A stretch of 64,000 nt of DNA from a virus, in the IMG/VR virus record IMGVR_UViG_3300036820_000004, positions 55,754-119,753 of that record. One strand, given 5' to 3'. Below, piece after piece: positions 30,529 to 38,079 of this stretch. The notes beneath the pieces were generated by a model that saw nothing but the letters and a program-made list of their open reading frames with translations, did not search any database and was not told the origin of the DNA. Every line of letters begins with the position of its first letter. Position 1 is the first letter of the stretch. A program made the position numbers and the translations under genes.

Positions 30529-30891
30529 GTGCGCATTTCCCTTCCGTCCGGTGCCTGGATTGAAGTCCGCGACAATGACAAGCCGAGTGATCGCTGGGCG
30601 GTAGCGGACGCCCCGGACGTCGTTAATATCGACGGTCAGGTCTCCGTCCGTAATGCTCAGGGGAACATGGGGAAAACCTACTACGCCCGGGTCATCCTTG
30701 CGTGGTCCTACGAGGCCCCGTTTTCTCCAGAGAACCTGGAGCTTTTCGGCGATGAATGGCCCGGCGATATGGATGACTTCCTAGCACTAGAGGATGCCCT
30801 GCAGGAGCGTTTCAGCCGTGTGTCCCGGTCCCGGCGCTCCCCAAACCCGCAGAGGCCGCCCTCGCCGACGAACGCGACATCTCCCGCCTAG
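30529..30891 (+). CDS. Tail assembly chaperone, upstream frame (G-like)
   Basis: A 120-residue protein from GTG 30529 with CAGGAGA upstream. Position between tail tube and tape measure, acidic helices (ELFGDEWPGDMDDFLALEDA) and an out-of-frame partner identify it as the G-type chaperone that helps the tape measure fold and recruit tube protein. A slippery heptamer CCCAAAC at 30840-30846 is read as C CCA AAC in this frame. Confidence 0.8.
   Translation: MRISLPSGAWIEVRDNDKPSDRWAVADAPDVVNIDGQVSVRNAQGNMGKTYYARVILAWSYEAPFSPENLELFGDEWPGDMDDFLALEDALQERFSRVSRSRRSPNPQRPPSPTNATSPA
30840..30846 (+). promoter_or_regulatory. Programmed -1 frameshift slippery site CCCAAAC
   Basis: The heptamer fits X XXY YYZ in the upstream chaperone frame (C CCA AAC), and the -1 frame continues open for 96 codons. 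No long pause stem was mapped downstream. Confidence 0.75.
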
Positions 30892-31133
30892 TCGCCTGCT
30901 TCGCTTCGGACGGCACGCAGGGCGGCCTGCCGGACGGGATGCCGCCGCGGGAGATGACGTACTGGTGGTGGCTGGACAGGCACGGTCTCACACGCAGGCA
31001 GGTTGACGAGGACATCTCCCTCGAGGACCTTGAGTGGGTTCCGAAGTTGGACGCAGCTAAGGCGCGCGTGACCGAGATGAGGCAGAAGCAGGCCGCTCGC
31101 GAGGCTCGCAGCGGTCGGCAGCGCGGGTTCTAG
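30846..31133 (+). CDS. Tail assembly chaperone, -1 frameshift extension (T-like)
   Basis: After a -1 slip at CCCAAAC (30840-30846) ribosomes would read PKPAEAALADERDISRLVAC, then MTYWWWLDRHGLTRRQVDED and end at TAG 31131-31133. The fused product would be about 200 residues. No good independent start lies at the front of this frame, although an internal ATG at 30939 exists. The arrangement matches the G/GT chaperone pair conserved in long-tailed phages. Confidence 0.8.
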   Translation, partial: PAEAALADERDISRLVACFASDGTQGGLPDGMPPREMTYWWWLDRHGLTRRQVDEDISLEDLEWVPKLDAAKARVTEMRQKQAAREARSGRQRGF

Positions 31134-31432
31134 CGCCGCACATGCGCGCAGGTCAGCACTGTTGCCACTGGCATTAGCACCGGCCCCGCGTAGTCCGGCA
31201 CCCCTCCTGACGCCCATCCGATGGCGATCCCGGCCAGTTCACCCGCGGCGACGGGGACAGGTGACGGAAACCGGATCTCTACGGTCTTCCCTTCGGTGCT
31301 CGCCGCGGCCGGGTGACCGGGCACGCAGGTAAGCATGATCCGCACCATGCCGTCGCGCCGGATCACCGACATGGCCACGCCGCCGTTGAACGCACGCCCG
31401 GAGATGATCCTCGGCGCGACACGGGAGCCCAT
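31130..31432 (-). CDS. Possible leftward hypothetical protein filling the chaperone-tape region gap
   Basis: No rightward gene explains 31134-31455, but a 100-codon leftward frame does. It reads MVRIMLTCVPGHPAAASTEG, then TVEIRFPSPVPVAAGELAGI and GPVLMPVATVLTCAHV, a plausible small beta protein. It converges on the chaperone stop with a 4-base overlap. No convincing ribosome site precedes ATG 31432 or the internal ATG 31372, so it may be non-coding. Confidence 0.4.
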   Translation of the reverse strand: MGSRVAPRIISGRAFNGGVAMSVIRRDGMVRIMLTCVPGHPAAASTEGKTVEIRFPSPVPVAAGELAGIAIGWASGGVPDYAGPVLMPVATVLTCAHVRR

Positions 31433-31455
31433 GAGCGAAGCGTAGGGGGTGCCCG

Positions 31456-31947
31456 GTGGCTATCACCCTCGCTGAGCTTGTGCCCGTCCTGGAAGCGCTG
31501 CGGGACCGGGCTGCGACTGCCGCGCCGCCAGCGGTGACGGCCATCGGGCAGACATATCAGAAGCACCTGCAGAAGGTCACGTTGCGGCGGTATTTCGCCA
31601 CACCGGGACAGTTCGGCACGTCGTCGCCGCCGGGGCAGCCTCCCGCGTGGCGGACTGGCGCCATGGCCCGGTCGGTGACGACCGTTGTCGGCCCGTCGTC
31701 CGGGATGACTGCCACGGCCAGCGTAGGCCCGCATGTGATCTACGCCCGGACTCAGAATGAAGGCGGGATTCACCGGCCGTCCCGGGCCCGGTACATGCAC
31801 TGGATCAACTCGGGCGGCTCCTGGTACCTGAAGCGGGTCAATATCCCGGCCCGGCCGTTCATGGAGCCGGCGCTGCGCGAGTGCATCGAGAACGGGTCGC
31901 TGACCAAGGCGGCCGCCGAAGCGTTCCTGGCTTGGGTGTGGGGGTGA
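31456..31947 (+). CDS. Minor tail / HK97 gp10-like protein (probable)
   Basis: A 163-residue protein from GTG 31456. It has AELVPVLEALRDRAATAAPP and a C-terminal NIPARPFMEPALRECIENGS, the RPFmxPA pattern found in gp10-like tail-completion proteins. It lies directly before the tape measure. Confidence 0.6.
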   Translation: MAITLAELVPVLEALRDRAATAAPPAVTAIGQTYQKHLQKVTLRRYFATPGQFGTSSPPGQPPAWRTGAMARSVTTVVGPSSGMTATASVGPHVIYARTQNEGGIHRPSRARYMHWINSGGSWYLKRVNIPARPFMEPALRECIENGSLTKAAAEAFLAWVWG

Positions 31948-32025
31948 ATTCCCCTGCCTAGCCTGCCGGACGTCGAAGAGACCTTCAAGGCAGATTCAGG
32001 CCCGTACGTTGCCGGTCTTGAGGCA

Positions 32026-35000
32026 ATGATCGCGGCGGCCGACCGGGCCGAGCAGGCCAACTATGCGCTCCTGGTCTCCATCGGCGCGCTTCAGGCAGGC
32101 CAGGACGCGGCAGCACGCGGGGCCAGCGTTGACGCCGCCGCGAACGCCTTCCTGGCCGAGCAGGCGGGGAACGCGGCCCGGGCCAGCACCGAGGCGGCTG
32201 CCGCAACGACCGCCGCAGGCGATGCGGCAGGCGATGCGGCAGGAAAGTTCGCTGCCGATGACGCAGCCATGCGAGGTGCCGCGGACGCGGCCACGGACGC
32301 GGCCCTGGCTGAGGCGGCTGCCACGGTTTCGACGAGGGCTGCAGGTGACGCAGCGCTGGCATCAGTCGCGAAGACGGATGCGTCGCGGCTGGCGATCGGC
32401 CGGTGGGGTATCACCTGGAACGCGCTGCACTGGATCATCGCGGGCGGCGCGGAACTTCTGGCTGTCACCCTCCCGGCGGCGGTCGCAGCGGGGTCGGCGG
32501 CGTTCGTGCTCTACCAGGGCGTCGTCGAGCAAGTCGGTTTCCGGCTGCAAGCCCTGTACGGGACTACCGAGGCCACCGCCGCGATGCTGAACAAGACCAC
32601 AGGCGATGTCCTCGGCCTGGGGCACGCATTCCAGACGGCCCAGAACGCGGCTGACCCGATCGCCTACCAGTTGCTCGGCGAGTACGTGAACGCCGCTAAG
32701 AGCCACATGGTGGACCTGGCCAGCGCCGGCGTGGCCGTGGACCGCGCCCTCGGTGAACTCGGCGCGAAGATCGACGTCGACCTGATCCAGCAAGGCGGCC
32801 AGCTCAACTCCCTGCTCGCCAACATGGTCTCCGATCTGATCGAGATCGGGCAGGTTTTCGGCAATCTCGGGCATGCCGTCTTGAATCTTGCGGCTGACAT
32901 GCCGGGGCTGGCCGAGGTGCTCCTCAAGATCGCTGACGCGGCGTCGCGTGTCGTGCTGTGGGTGTCCGAACTGCCGGCGCCCCTGATCTTGACGTTCATG
33001 GTGTTCGAGGAGTTTTCCCGGTGGGGCGGCCTGGTCGTGACCATGCTCGGGAAATTGGGGCTGGCCAGCAGCGAACTGTCGGGCGGCCTGTTCTCGGTGT
33101 CACGGTTCGGCGGAATCCTGTCCAATGTCCTCAAGGCTATCCCGATGCTGGCCGCGGGTGCGGTCCAGGGCCTGGGATCGCTCATGCAGGCCGTCGCTAG
33201 TGACGAATATGCGTTCGGCCGGGCCGGGACGGCGGTAAAGGGACTCGGCGAGGACATGGAGGCCGGCATCGCCGACATTCCCATGTGGCAGGCCGCGCTC
33301 GGCGCGCTGGCGATCGGCGGGTTCATCTTCTTCGCCGACAAGGCCCTGACCGCGCGGAACGCGACACAGCAGTTCACTGATTCGCTGCAGAAGGCGGCCG
33401 AGGCCGCGTCGAACGTGAACGTGATCGGCACCATCGCCGACAACATGGCCCGGATCGACACCGCCCAGCGGCAGGCCGCCGCGTCGGCGGGCACCCTGGC
33501 GCAGAACTGGACGCAGATGGGCAATGCCGCGCACCTCGGCGTTGAGCCTGTCAGCGACTTGCAGGAGAAAATGGCCGGCCTGTCAGCGGGGATGACCCAG
33601 CAGGACCAGGATCTGCGGAATGTCAGCCAGGGCGTGCAGGTGCTGGGACGGGCGTACGGGACTGACCTGACCCAGTCGCTTGCTCTCGCCGATGAGGCCG
33701 GGGTGAAACTGGTCAAGGGCATCACCGGGACCGGGCAGGCGGCGCAGGTTGCGCGGGCTCAGGTCGCCGGCCTGGTGCAGGGTTACAAGGCGATGGACCA
33801 GACCGGGGGGATCCTCGGCAATGACATGAACACCCTGGCGATCCAGACCGGGCTGGCTGACACCAAGGTCCAGGGCCTCAACCAGGCGTGGGACCAGCTC
33901 CTTTCCAATGCCACCGGCCTGACCAGCAATTTTGCCGGGCTGATCACCGACATCGGCGAGATCAACAACGCGATCACGACCAGCGGCAAGAAGTTTGACG
34001 TGTTCGGCGGCGAAGCTGTGTCGAGCACGCAGGCTGCTGCCATGTCGATGAAGTCATTCGGCGGGGTCGGCGCGCAGGTGTGGTCGAACTACGACTCGGC
34101 GCTGCAGCAAGCCGGCCAGTTCACCGACTCGCTGCGCACCGCCGCTGCGTACGGCGCGGTGTCACAGAAAGCGTTCACCCAGCAGATCGCGTACACGGTG
34201 CAGCAACTGCTGCCCTATGCCCGGTATTCGCAGACCGCTGCCGCGCAGCTGGGGATCCTGGTGCAGCAGGCCGGCGGCCCGGCGCTGACTAGTTTCAAGT
34301 CGCTGAAAGAGTGGGTGGATAAGAACTCCGAGTCTGCTTCGGCGTTCAACAAGCAGATGGCCGGGGAGACCGTCCAGTTGTCGGACGTGTCTCAGGCCGC
34401 GTCAGAGTTTGCGTCCACGCTGAACTCGCAGGTCGCCTCTGCGCTGGACTCGGCGAAGATCTCGACGTCGGGGCTGACGCAGGCCGCGCAGCGGCTCAAC
34501 CAGGCGTACACCCAGACCCACGGCACAGTCTCAGGGCCAGTTGTCTCCTCGTTCGCCCAGTTGGTGACGAGCCTTGACCGGGTGTACGGCAACACGCAGA
34601 CCGCTACCGGGATCGCGAATGCTTACGCCCGGTCGCTGGGCTTGACCTCTGCCCAGGTGAAGATCCTGGACTACGACGTGTCCGGCCTGGTCGCGCAGAT
34701 GAACCAGCTTCACTCCAAGACGGTCACGGTCACCGTGAACGGTCAGATCACCGGGTCGGGGGCGGCGGCGCTGGCCGCGGGAGGCGTTTCCCCGGTCACG
34801 ATCATCCACGCCCGTCAGCCCACCCAGCTGGCGACTGGCGCGCAGTACGCGGCGGCGGGCATGGCCGTGGTCGGCGACGCGGGGCCGGAACTGGTGCGGT
34901 TCGGTGGCGGGGAGCAGGTCATCCCGTCGTGGCAGACCGCGGCAGCGGTGCACGGCGGGGGCGGGGAGGGGACGCTGAATTTCTCCCACCAGTCCAGCAT

Positions 35001-35100
35001 TCAGGTCGACGGCACGAAGCTCGGTGCGGTGACGCGAACCCAGTCACTGACATACCAAAGGCGCAATCCGTCCAATAACCTGTCATTGCGGACACGCTAG
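32026..35100 (+). CDS. Tape measure protein
   Basis: At 1024 residues and following the chaperones, this is the tail-length ruler. The N-terminal ~120 residues are an Ala-rich coiled coil. Hydrophobic stretches (AVTLPAAVAAGSAAFVLYQG and LILTFMVFEEFSRWGGLVVT) could form membrane segments during ejection. The C-terminus contains a Gly/Ala-rich GSGAAALAAGGVSPV region. The start is uncertain. ATG 32026 is the first standard start, but the frame is open back to ATT 31948, immediately after the previous stop, and the extra residues (IPLPSLPDVEETFKADSGPY) look like a genuine tape-measure N-terminus. Translation may therefore begin at a rare codon (ATT 31948 or CTG 31954/31963). Confidence 0.85.
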   Translation: MIAAADRAEQANYALLVSIGALQAGQDAAARGASVDAAANAFLAEQAGNAARASTEAAAATTAAGDAAGDAAGKFAADDAAMRGAADAATDAALAEAAATVSTRAAGDAALASVAKTDASRLAIGRWGITWNALHWIIAGGAELLAVTLPAAVAAGSAAFVLYQGVVEQVGFRLQALYGTTEATAAMLNKTTGDVLGLGHAFQTAQNAADPIAYQLLGEYVNAAKSHMVDLASAGVAVDRALGELGAKIDVDLIQQGGQLNSLLANMVSDLIEIGQVFGNLGHAVLNLAADMPGLAEVLLKIADAASRVVLWVSELPAPLILTFMVFEEFSRWGGLVVTMLGKLGLASSELSGGLFSVSRFGGILSNVLKAIPMLAAGAVQGLGSLMQAVASDEYAFGRAGTAVKGLGEDMEAGIADIPMWQAALGALAIGGFIFFADKALTARNATQQFTDSLQKAAEAASNVNVIGTIADNMARIDTAQRQAAASAGTLAQNWTQMGNAAHLGVEPVSDLQEKMAGLSAGMTQQDQDLRNVSQGVQVLGRAYGTDLTQSLALADEAGVKLVKGITGTGQAAQVARAQVAGLVQGYKAMDQTGGILGNDMNTLAIQTGLADTKVQGLNQAWDQLLSNATGLTSNFAGLITDIGEINNAITTSGKKFDVFGGEAVSSTQAAAMSMKSFGGVGAQVWSNYDSALQQAGQFTDSLRTAAAYGAVSQKAFTQQIAYTVQQLLPYARYSQTAAAQLGILVQQAGGPALTSFKSLKEWVDKNSESASAFNKQMAGETVQLSDVSQAASEFASTLNSQVASALDSAKISTSGLTQAAQRLNQAYTQTHGTVSGPVVSSFAQLVTSLDRVYGNTQTATGIANAYARSLGLTSAQVKILDYDVSGLVAQMNQLHSKTVTVTVNGQITGSGAAALAAGGVSPVTIIHARQPTQLATGAQYAAAGMAVVGDAGPELVRFGGGEQVIPSWQTAAAVHGGGGEGTLNFSHQSSIQVDGTKLGAVTRTQSLTYQRRNPSNNLSLRTR

Positions 35101-35325
35101 CCGGCCAGACCGGGGTGTATGGCCTGCTTGTGCGCGGCGGCCAGTTCGTTGAGCCGCTCAAGCGGCCACGCGGTGTCCCACCTGTTGACAGGTTCGTCGC
35201 GCAGCAGGTCCGCCTTCTCCTGCAGCCCTGCGTCCAGGCCACGCCTGGCACCACAGGCTCATTGCGGACATGTCGTCGTAGCTGACGAGGAACGCGCCCG
35301 TCCCGGTGTCCGTCATGCCGCACAT
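35097..35325 (-). pseudogene. Frameshifted small leftward gene between tape measure and spike
   Basis: Read leftward from ATG 35325 or 35316, the frame gives TDTGTGAFLVSYDDMSAMSL and then loses coding character. A different frame resumes with GLDAGLQEKADLLRDEPVNR and WPLERLNELAAAHKQAIHPG, ending at TAG 35097-35099. Both parts look like real protein and together would make a ~75-residue product, so one indel near 35245 has probably broken it (or is a sequence error). This accounts for the otherwise empty 240 bases. Confidence 0.45.
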
Positions 35326-35344
35326 GGTACGAGGAGGTGCTCGC

Positions 35345-37303
35345 TTGGCCACTCTGGAGCAGTTCACCCTGCCGCCGCCAAGGTCCGTGGGAAGCCCGAA
35401 CCCGCCTGTCGATGTCAACAACATCGTCAACTGCGTCACCGCCTACGGATCAGCGTTCAACATCGTCAACACCGGATTCGCCGGCGGCGCCTACCTCGAT
35501 GGCACCAGCGATTCGACAGCGGCCATCCAGGCGTGCATGGACGCCGCCGCCACCTATGGCGCTGCGGTGTTCATTCCTGGCGGGGTGATCTTCCGGGCAT
35601 CGCAGCTGACCTGGAACGCCGGGCAGATCATCCAGGGTGTCTACTCCGGCACCTACCCGGGCGAGGACTCGATCACCACGGCGAGCATCCTGGCCCGGCT
35701 GGCTAGCACCAATGAAGACCTGATCACCGTCCCGGACGGCACCGACTATGGCATGATCCGCGATCTGATGATCGACGGGAACAAGTCGAATAACAGCGCG
35801 GGAGACGGTGTTCACATCGCCGACGGGATTTCCGACCAGGAATGCCAGATCGTCATCGAGCGGTGCTACATCCACGACAACCCGGGCAGCGCCGTCTACC
35901 TGGGTAACAACCGGCGCGGCACCAAGGTCCTCACCTCAGTGCTGCACGAATCCGGGATTGACGGGGTAACGATCGCCGGCTCAGACAACCATGTCTGGAA
36001 CTGCATCATCGGCGACAATACCCGCGCCGGGATCTGCCTGGGCACCACGATCACGCAAAACTGGGCGGCCACCAGCGGCTTCGCGTTCAGCGTGGCCCAC
36101 ATCGGCGGCAATGACATATTCAAGAACGGCGTGGGCATCGCCATCGCCAGCGGCGTCAATGATGTCACCGCCTACGACAACGGCATCGACCATAGCCAGA
36201 AACAGGGCATCACTGTCTACGACGGGTCAGCCAACTCGCTGGTGCTCAACAGCCTTCATTCCAACAGCCAGGCCGCGAACAACACCTACGCGCACATCGA
36301 CGTCGGCGCGAACGTCACCTCGGTCAGCATCGACGACAACAACTTCGGCCCGCTCGACTCCGACGCGACCAACGCGCCGTCGTACTGCGTGAATGCGGCT
36401 ACGGGCATAGCCACCGGCACGATCCTGGGCAACCTCGGCTCGATGAACGCGACATCAACGGTGGGCGGCCTGATCAACTCGGCGGCGAACACTGACCCGT
36501 ACGTGTGCCTGTCCAATGCCGGGGCGCTGATCAAGGGCTCGGGGAACAACATCCTGTCGCTGAAGAACGCGTCGGGCACGCTGGTCACGAAGGTCAGCAA
36601 CGGCGGGTCGTTCGTGCACCAGGGGGGTGCATTCCAAGCAACAGCGACTGGCGGCGGCCACGTTTTCGGGTCGGCGACCGCGCTGCCGAACACCGCACTG
36701 TCGGTGATCGGCAATACTGCCGCCAATCCGGTGCTCGGCATCCAGGCCGCTACGTCTCAGATCGGTGACCTGCTGGACTTCTGGAGCAGCGGCGGCTCAC
36801 CTACGCTGCTCCAGGCGGTGGACTTTACGGGCGCGATGCCGGGACTATACCTGTGCACGCCGACGCAGTACGCCCCGGGCTCGCAGGTCACGTTCTCGTC
36901 AACCGCGCAGACATTCTCGGCGGTGTCCTCCGCGAATATCAACACGCGCTCGTTCACTGCACCCGCATCGGGAGAGGTCCTTGTCGGCGCGACCCTGACG
37001 TCTCAGGTGAACTCGGACGGTAACACTGTCGCCTTCGCGCTTGCCGAGCACGGGACCACGACTCCCCTAGTCAGTACCGCGTCTGTGCTGAAGTACCCAG
37101 GGTCGGCGTTCCCGTTTCCGCTATCACTCCCATTCCTGGTCAGCGACCTAGCTGCGGGGAGTGCCTACACCTTTGACCTGATGTGGTGCGTGGCCAGCGG
37201 TGGCACCGTCACCGCCTATGCCTACGGGCAGACGGGCACCACGCCGACGCAGGGCAATTCCGGACTCGGCGGCCCGGCAATTATGACCGTGCAGGCGGCG
37301 TGA
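35345..37303 (+). CDS. Pectate-lyase-like beta-helix tail spike
   Basis: A 652-residue protein. TTG 35345 follows GAGGAGG (35331-35337); earlier in-frame ATGs lie before that site. The N-terminal segment NTGFAGGAYLDGTSDSTAAI then QACMDAAATYGAAVFIPGGV is the classic opening of pectate-lyase-3/right-handed beta-helix phage spikes. Helical coils follow (DGVTIAGSDNHVWNCIIGDN, NDIFKNGVGIAIASGVNDVT). After ~500 a C1q-like trimerising domain (SFTAPASGEVLVGATLTSQV) closes the protein. It would bind and possibly depolymerise a surface polysaccharide of the host. Confidence 0.85.
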   Translation: MATLEQFTLPPPRSVGSPNPPVDVNNIVNCVTAYGSAFNIVNTGFAGGAYLDGTSDSTAAIQACMDAAATYGAAVFIPGGVIFRASQLTWNAGQIIQGVYSGTYPGEDSITTASILARLASTNEDLITVPDGTDYGMIRDLMIDGNKSNNSAGDGVHIADGISDQECQIVIERCYIHDNPGSAVYLGNNRRGTKVLTSVLHESGIDGVTIAGSDNHVWNCIIGDNTRAGICLGTTITQNWAATSGFAFSVAHIGGNDIFKNGVGIAIASGVNDVTAYDNGIDHSQKQGITVYDGSANSLVLNSLHSNSQAANNTYAHIDVGANVTSVSIDDNNFGPLDSDATNAPSYCVNAATGIATGTILGNLGSMNATSTVGGLINSAANTDPYVCLSNAGALIKGSGNNILSLKNASGTLVTKVSNGGSFVHQGGAFQATATGGGHVFGSATALPNTALSVIGNTAANPVLGIQAATSQIGDLLDFWSSGGSPTLLQAVDFTGAMPGLYLCTPTQYAPGSQVTFSSTAQTFSAVSSANINTRSFTAPASGEVLVGATLTSQVNSDGNTVAFALAEHGTTTPLVSTASVLKYPGSAFPFPLSLPFLVSDLAAGSAYTFDLMWCVASGGTVTAYAYGQTGTTPTQGNSGLGGPAIMTVQAA

Positions 37304-37310
37304 AGAAGAA

Positions 37311-38024
37311 ATGACAACGCTCACCAACTCGTTCGAGGGCGGCACCAGCGGCACAACCATCACTGCCGCCAACTCCGGCGGCGCGTCGGGGAACGCGTTC
37401 GACTCGGTTTCCATCGGGACCAGCGGCTCCCTGGTGTTCGACAATGCCCGCGCCGCGCACGGACTGCTGTCGGCCAAGGCGGCCACGGGTGGCACCGCAG
37501 ACGAAGTGCTGATGGAGTGGACAACATCGCTCGGCACCCAGGCCACCGTCTACTACCGCGCTTACCTTTACCTGACCTCGAACTCGGCTGCGGTGCAGCC
37601 GGTTGAGGTGCGGGCAGGCGGATCGTCAGCGGCGTCCATCGCGATCAGCACCAGCGGCAACCTGCGCCTGGTGAACGGCGCGTTCGCTGTAGTGATGACG
37701 TTCAGCGGCATGGTGCCCCTCGGCCAGTGGTTCCGCCTCGAGGGGCTTTTCACCGGGGATCCCTCCAATGGCGTGATCTCCTGCTCGCAGTTCAACTCGA
37801 TGGATTCGGTCACGCCCACTGAGTCGCACACCCTTACAGGGCAGGACACGACTGGTTCGCTGACCCAGACCTGGTTCGGGCAGACCTCCAGCGTGGCGAA
37901 CACGCCCGCTTTCTGGCTGGACGATGTCGGCGTCTCGTCGTCGGGCCCGCTTGGTCCCTGGACGCCGCCCGGCGGCGCGGGCTGCAACATCGTCGCCCCG
38001 CTTGTCGCCAGCGGCGCTATCTAG
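37311..38024 (+). CDS. LamG/concanavalin-like surface protein, copy 2
   Basis: A 237-residue protein with the same opening (TTLTNSFEGGTSGTTIT) and layout as the protein at 17869, including VYYRAYLYLTSN, QWFRLEGLFTG and FWLDDVGVSSSGPLGP. Past the N-terminus the two have diverged considerably. Being next to the spike and tail-hub genes it probably serves at the tail tip, and the earlier copy at the head. Confidence 0.75.
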   Translation: MTTLTNSFEGGTSGTTITAANSGGASGNAFDSVSIGTSGSLVFDNARAAHGLLSAKAATGGTADEVLMEWTTSLGTQATVYYRAYLYLTSNSAAVQPVEVRAGGSSAASIAISTSGNLRLVNGAFAVVMTFSGMVPLGQWFRLEGLFTGDPSNGVISCSQFNSMDSVTPTESHTLTGQDTTGSLTQTWFGQTSSVANTPAFWLDDVGVSSSGPLGPWTPPGGAGCNIVAPLVASGAI

Positions 38025-38079
38025 TCCCCGCTTGCGGTTCTCCTGCTGACCGGCTAGCGCCACCCTAAGGAGGGCCGGC

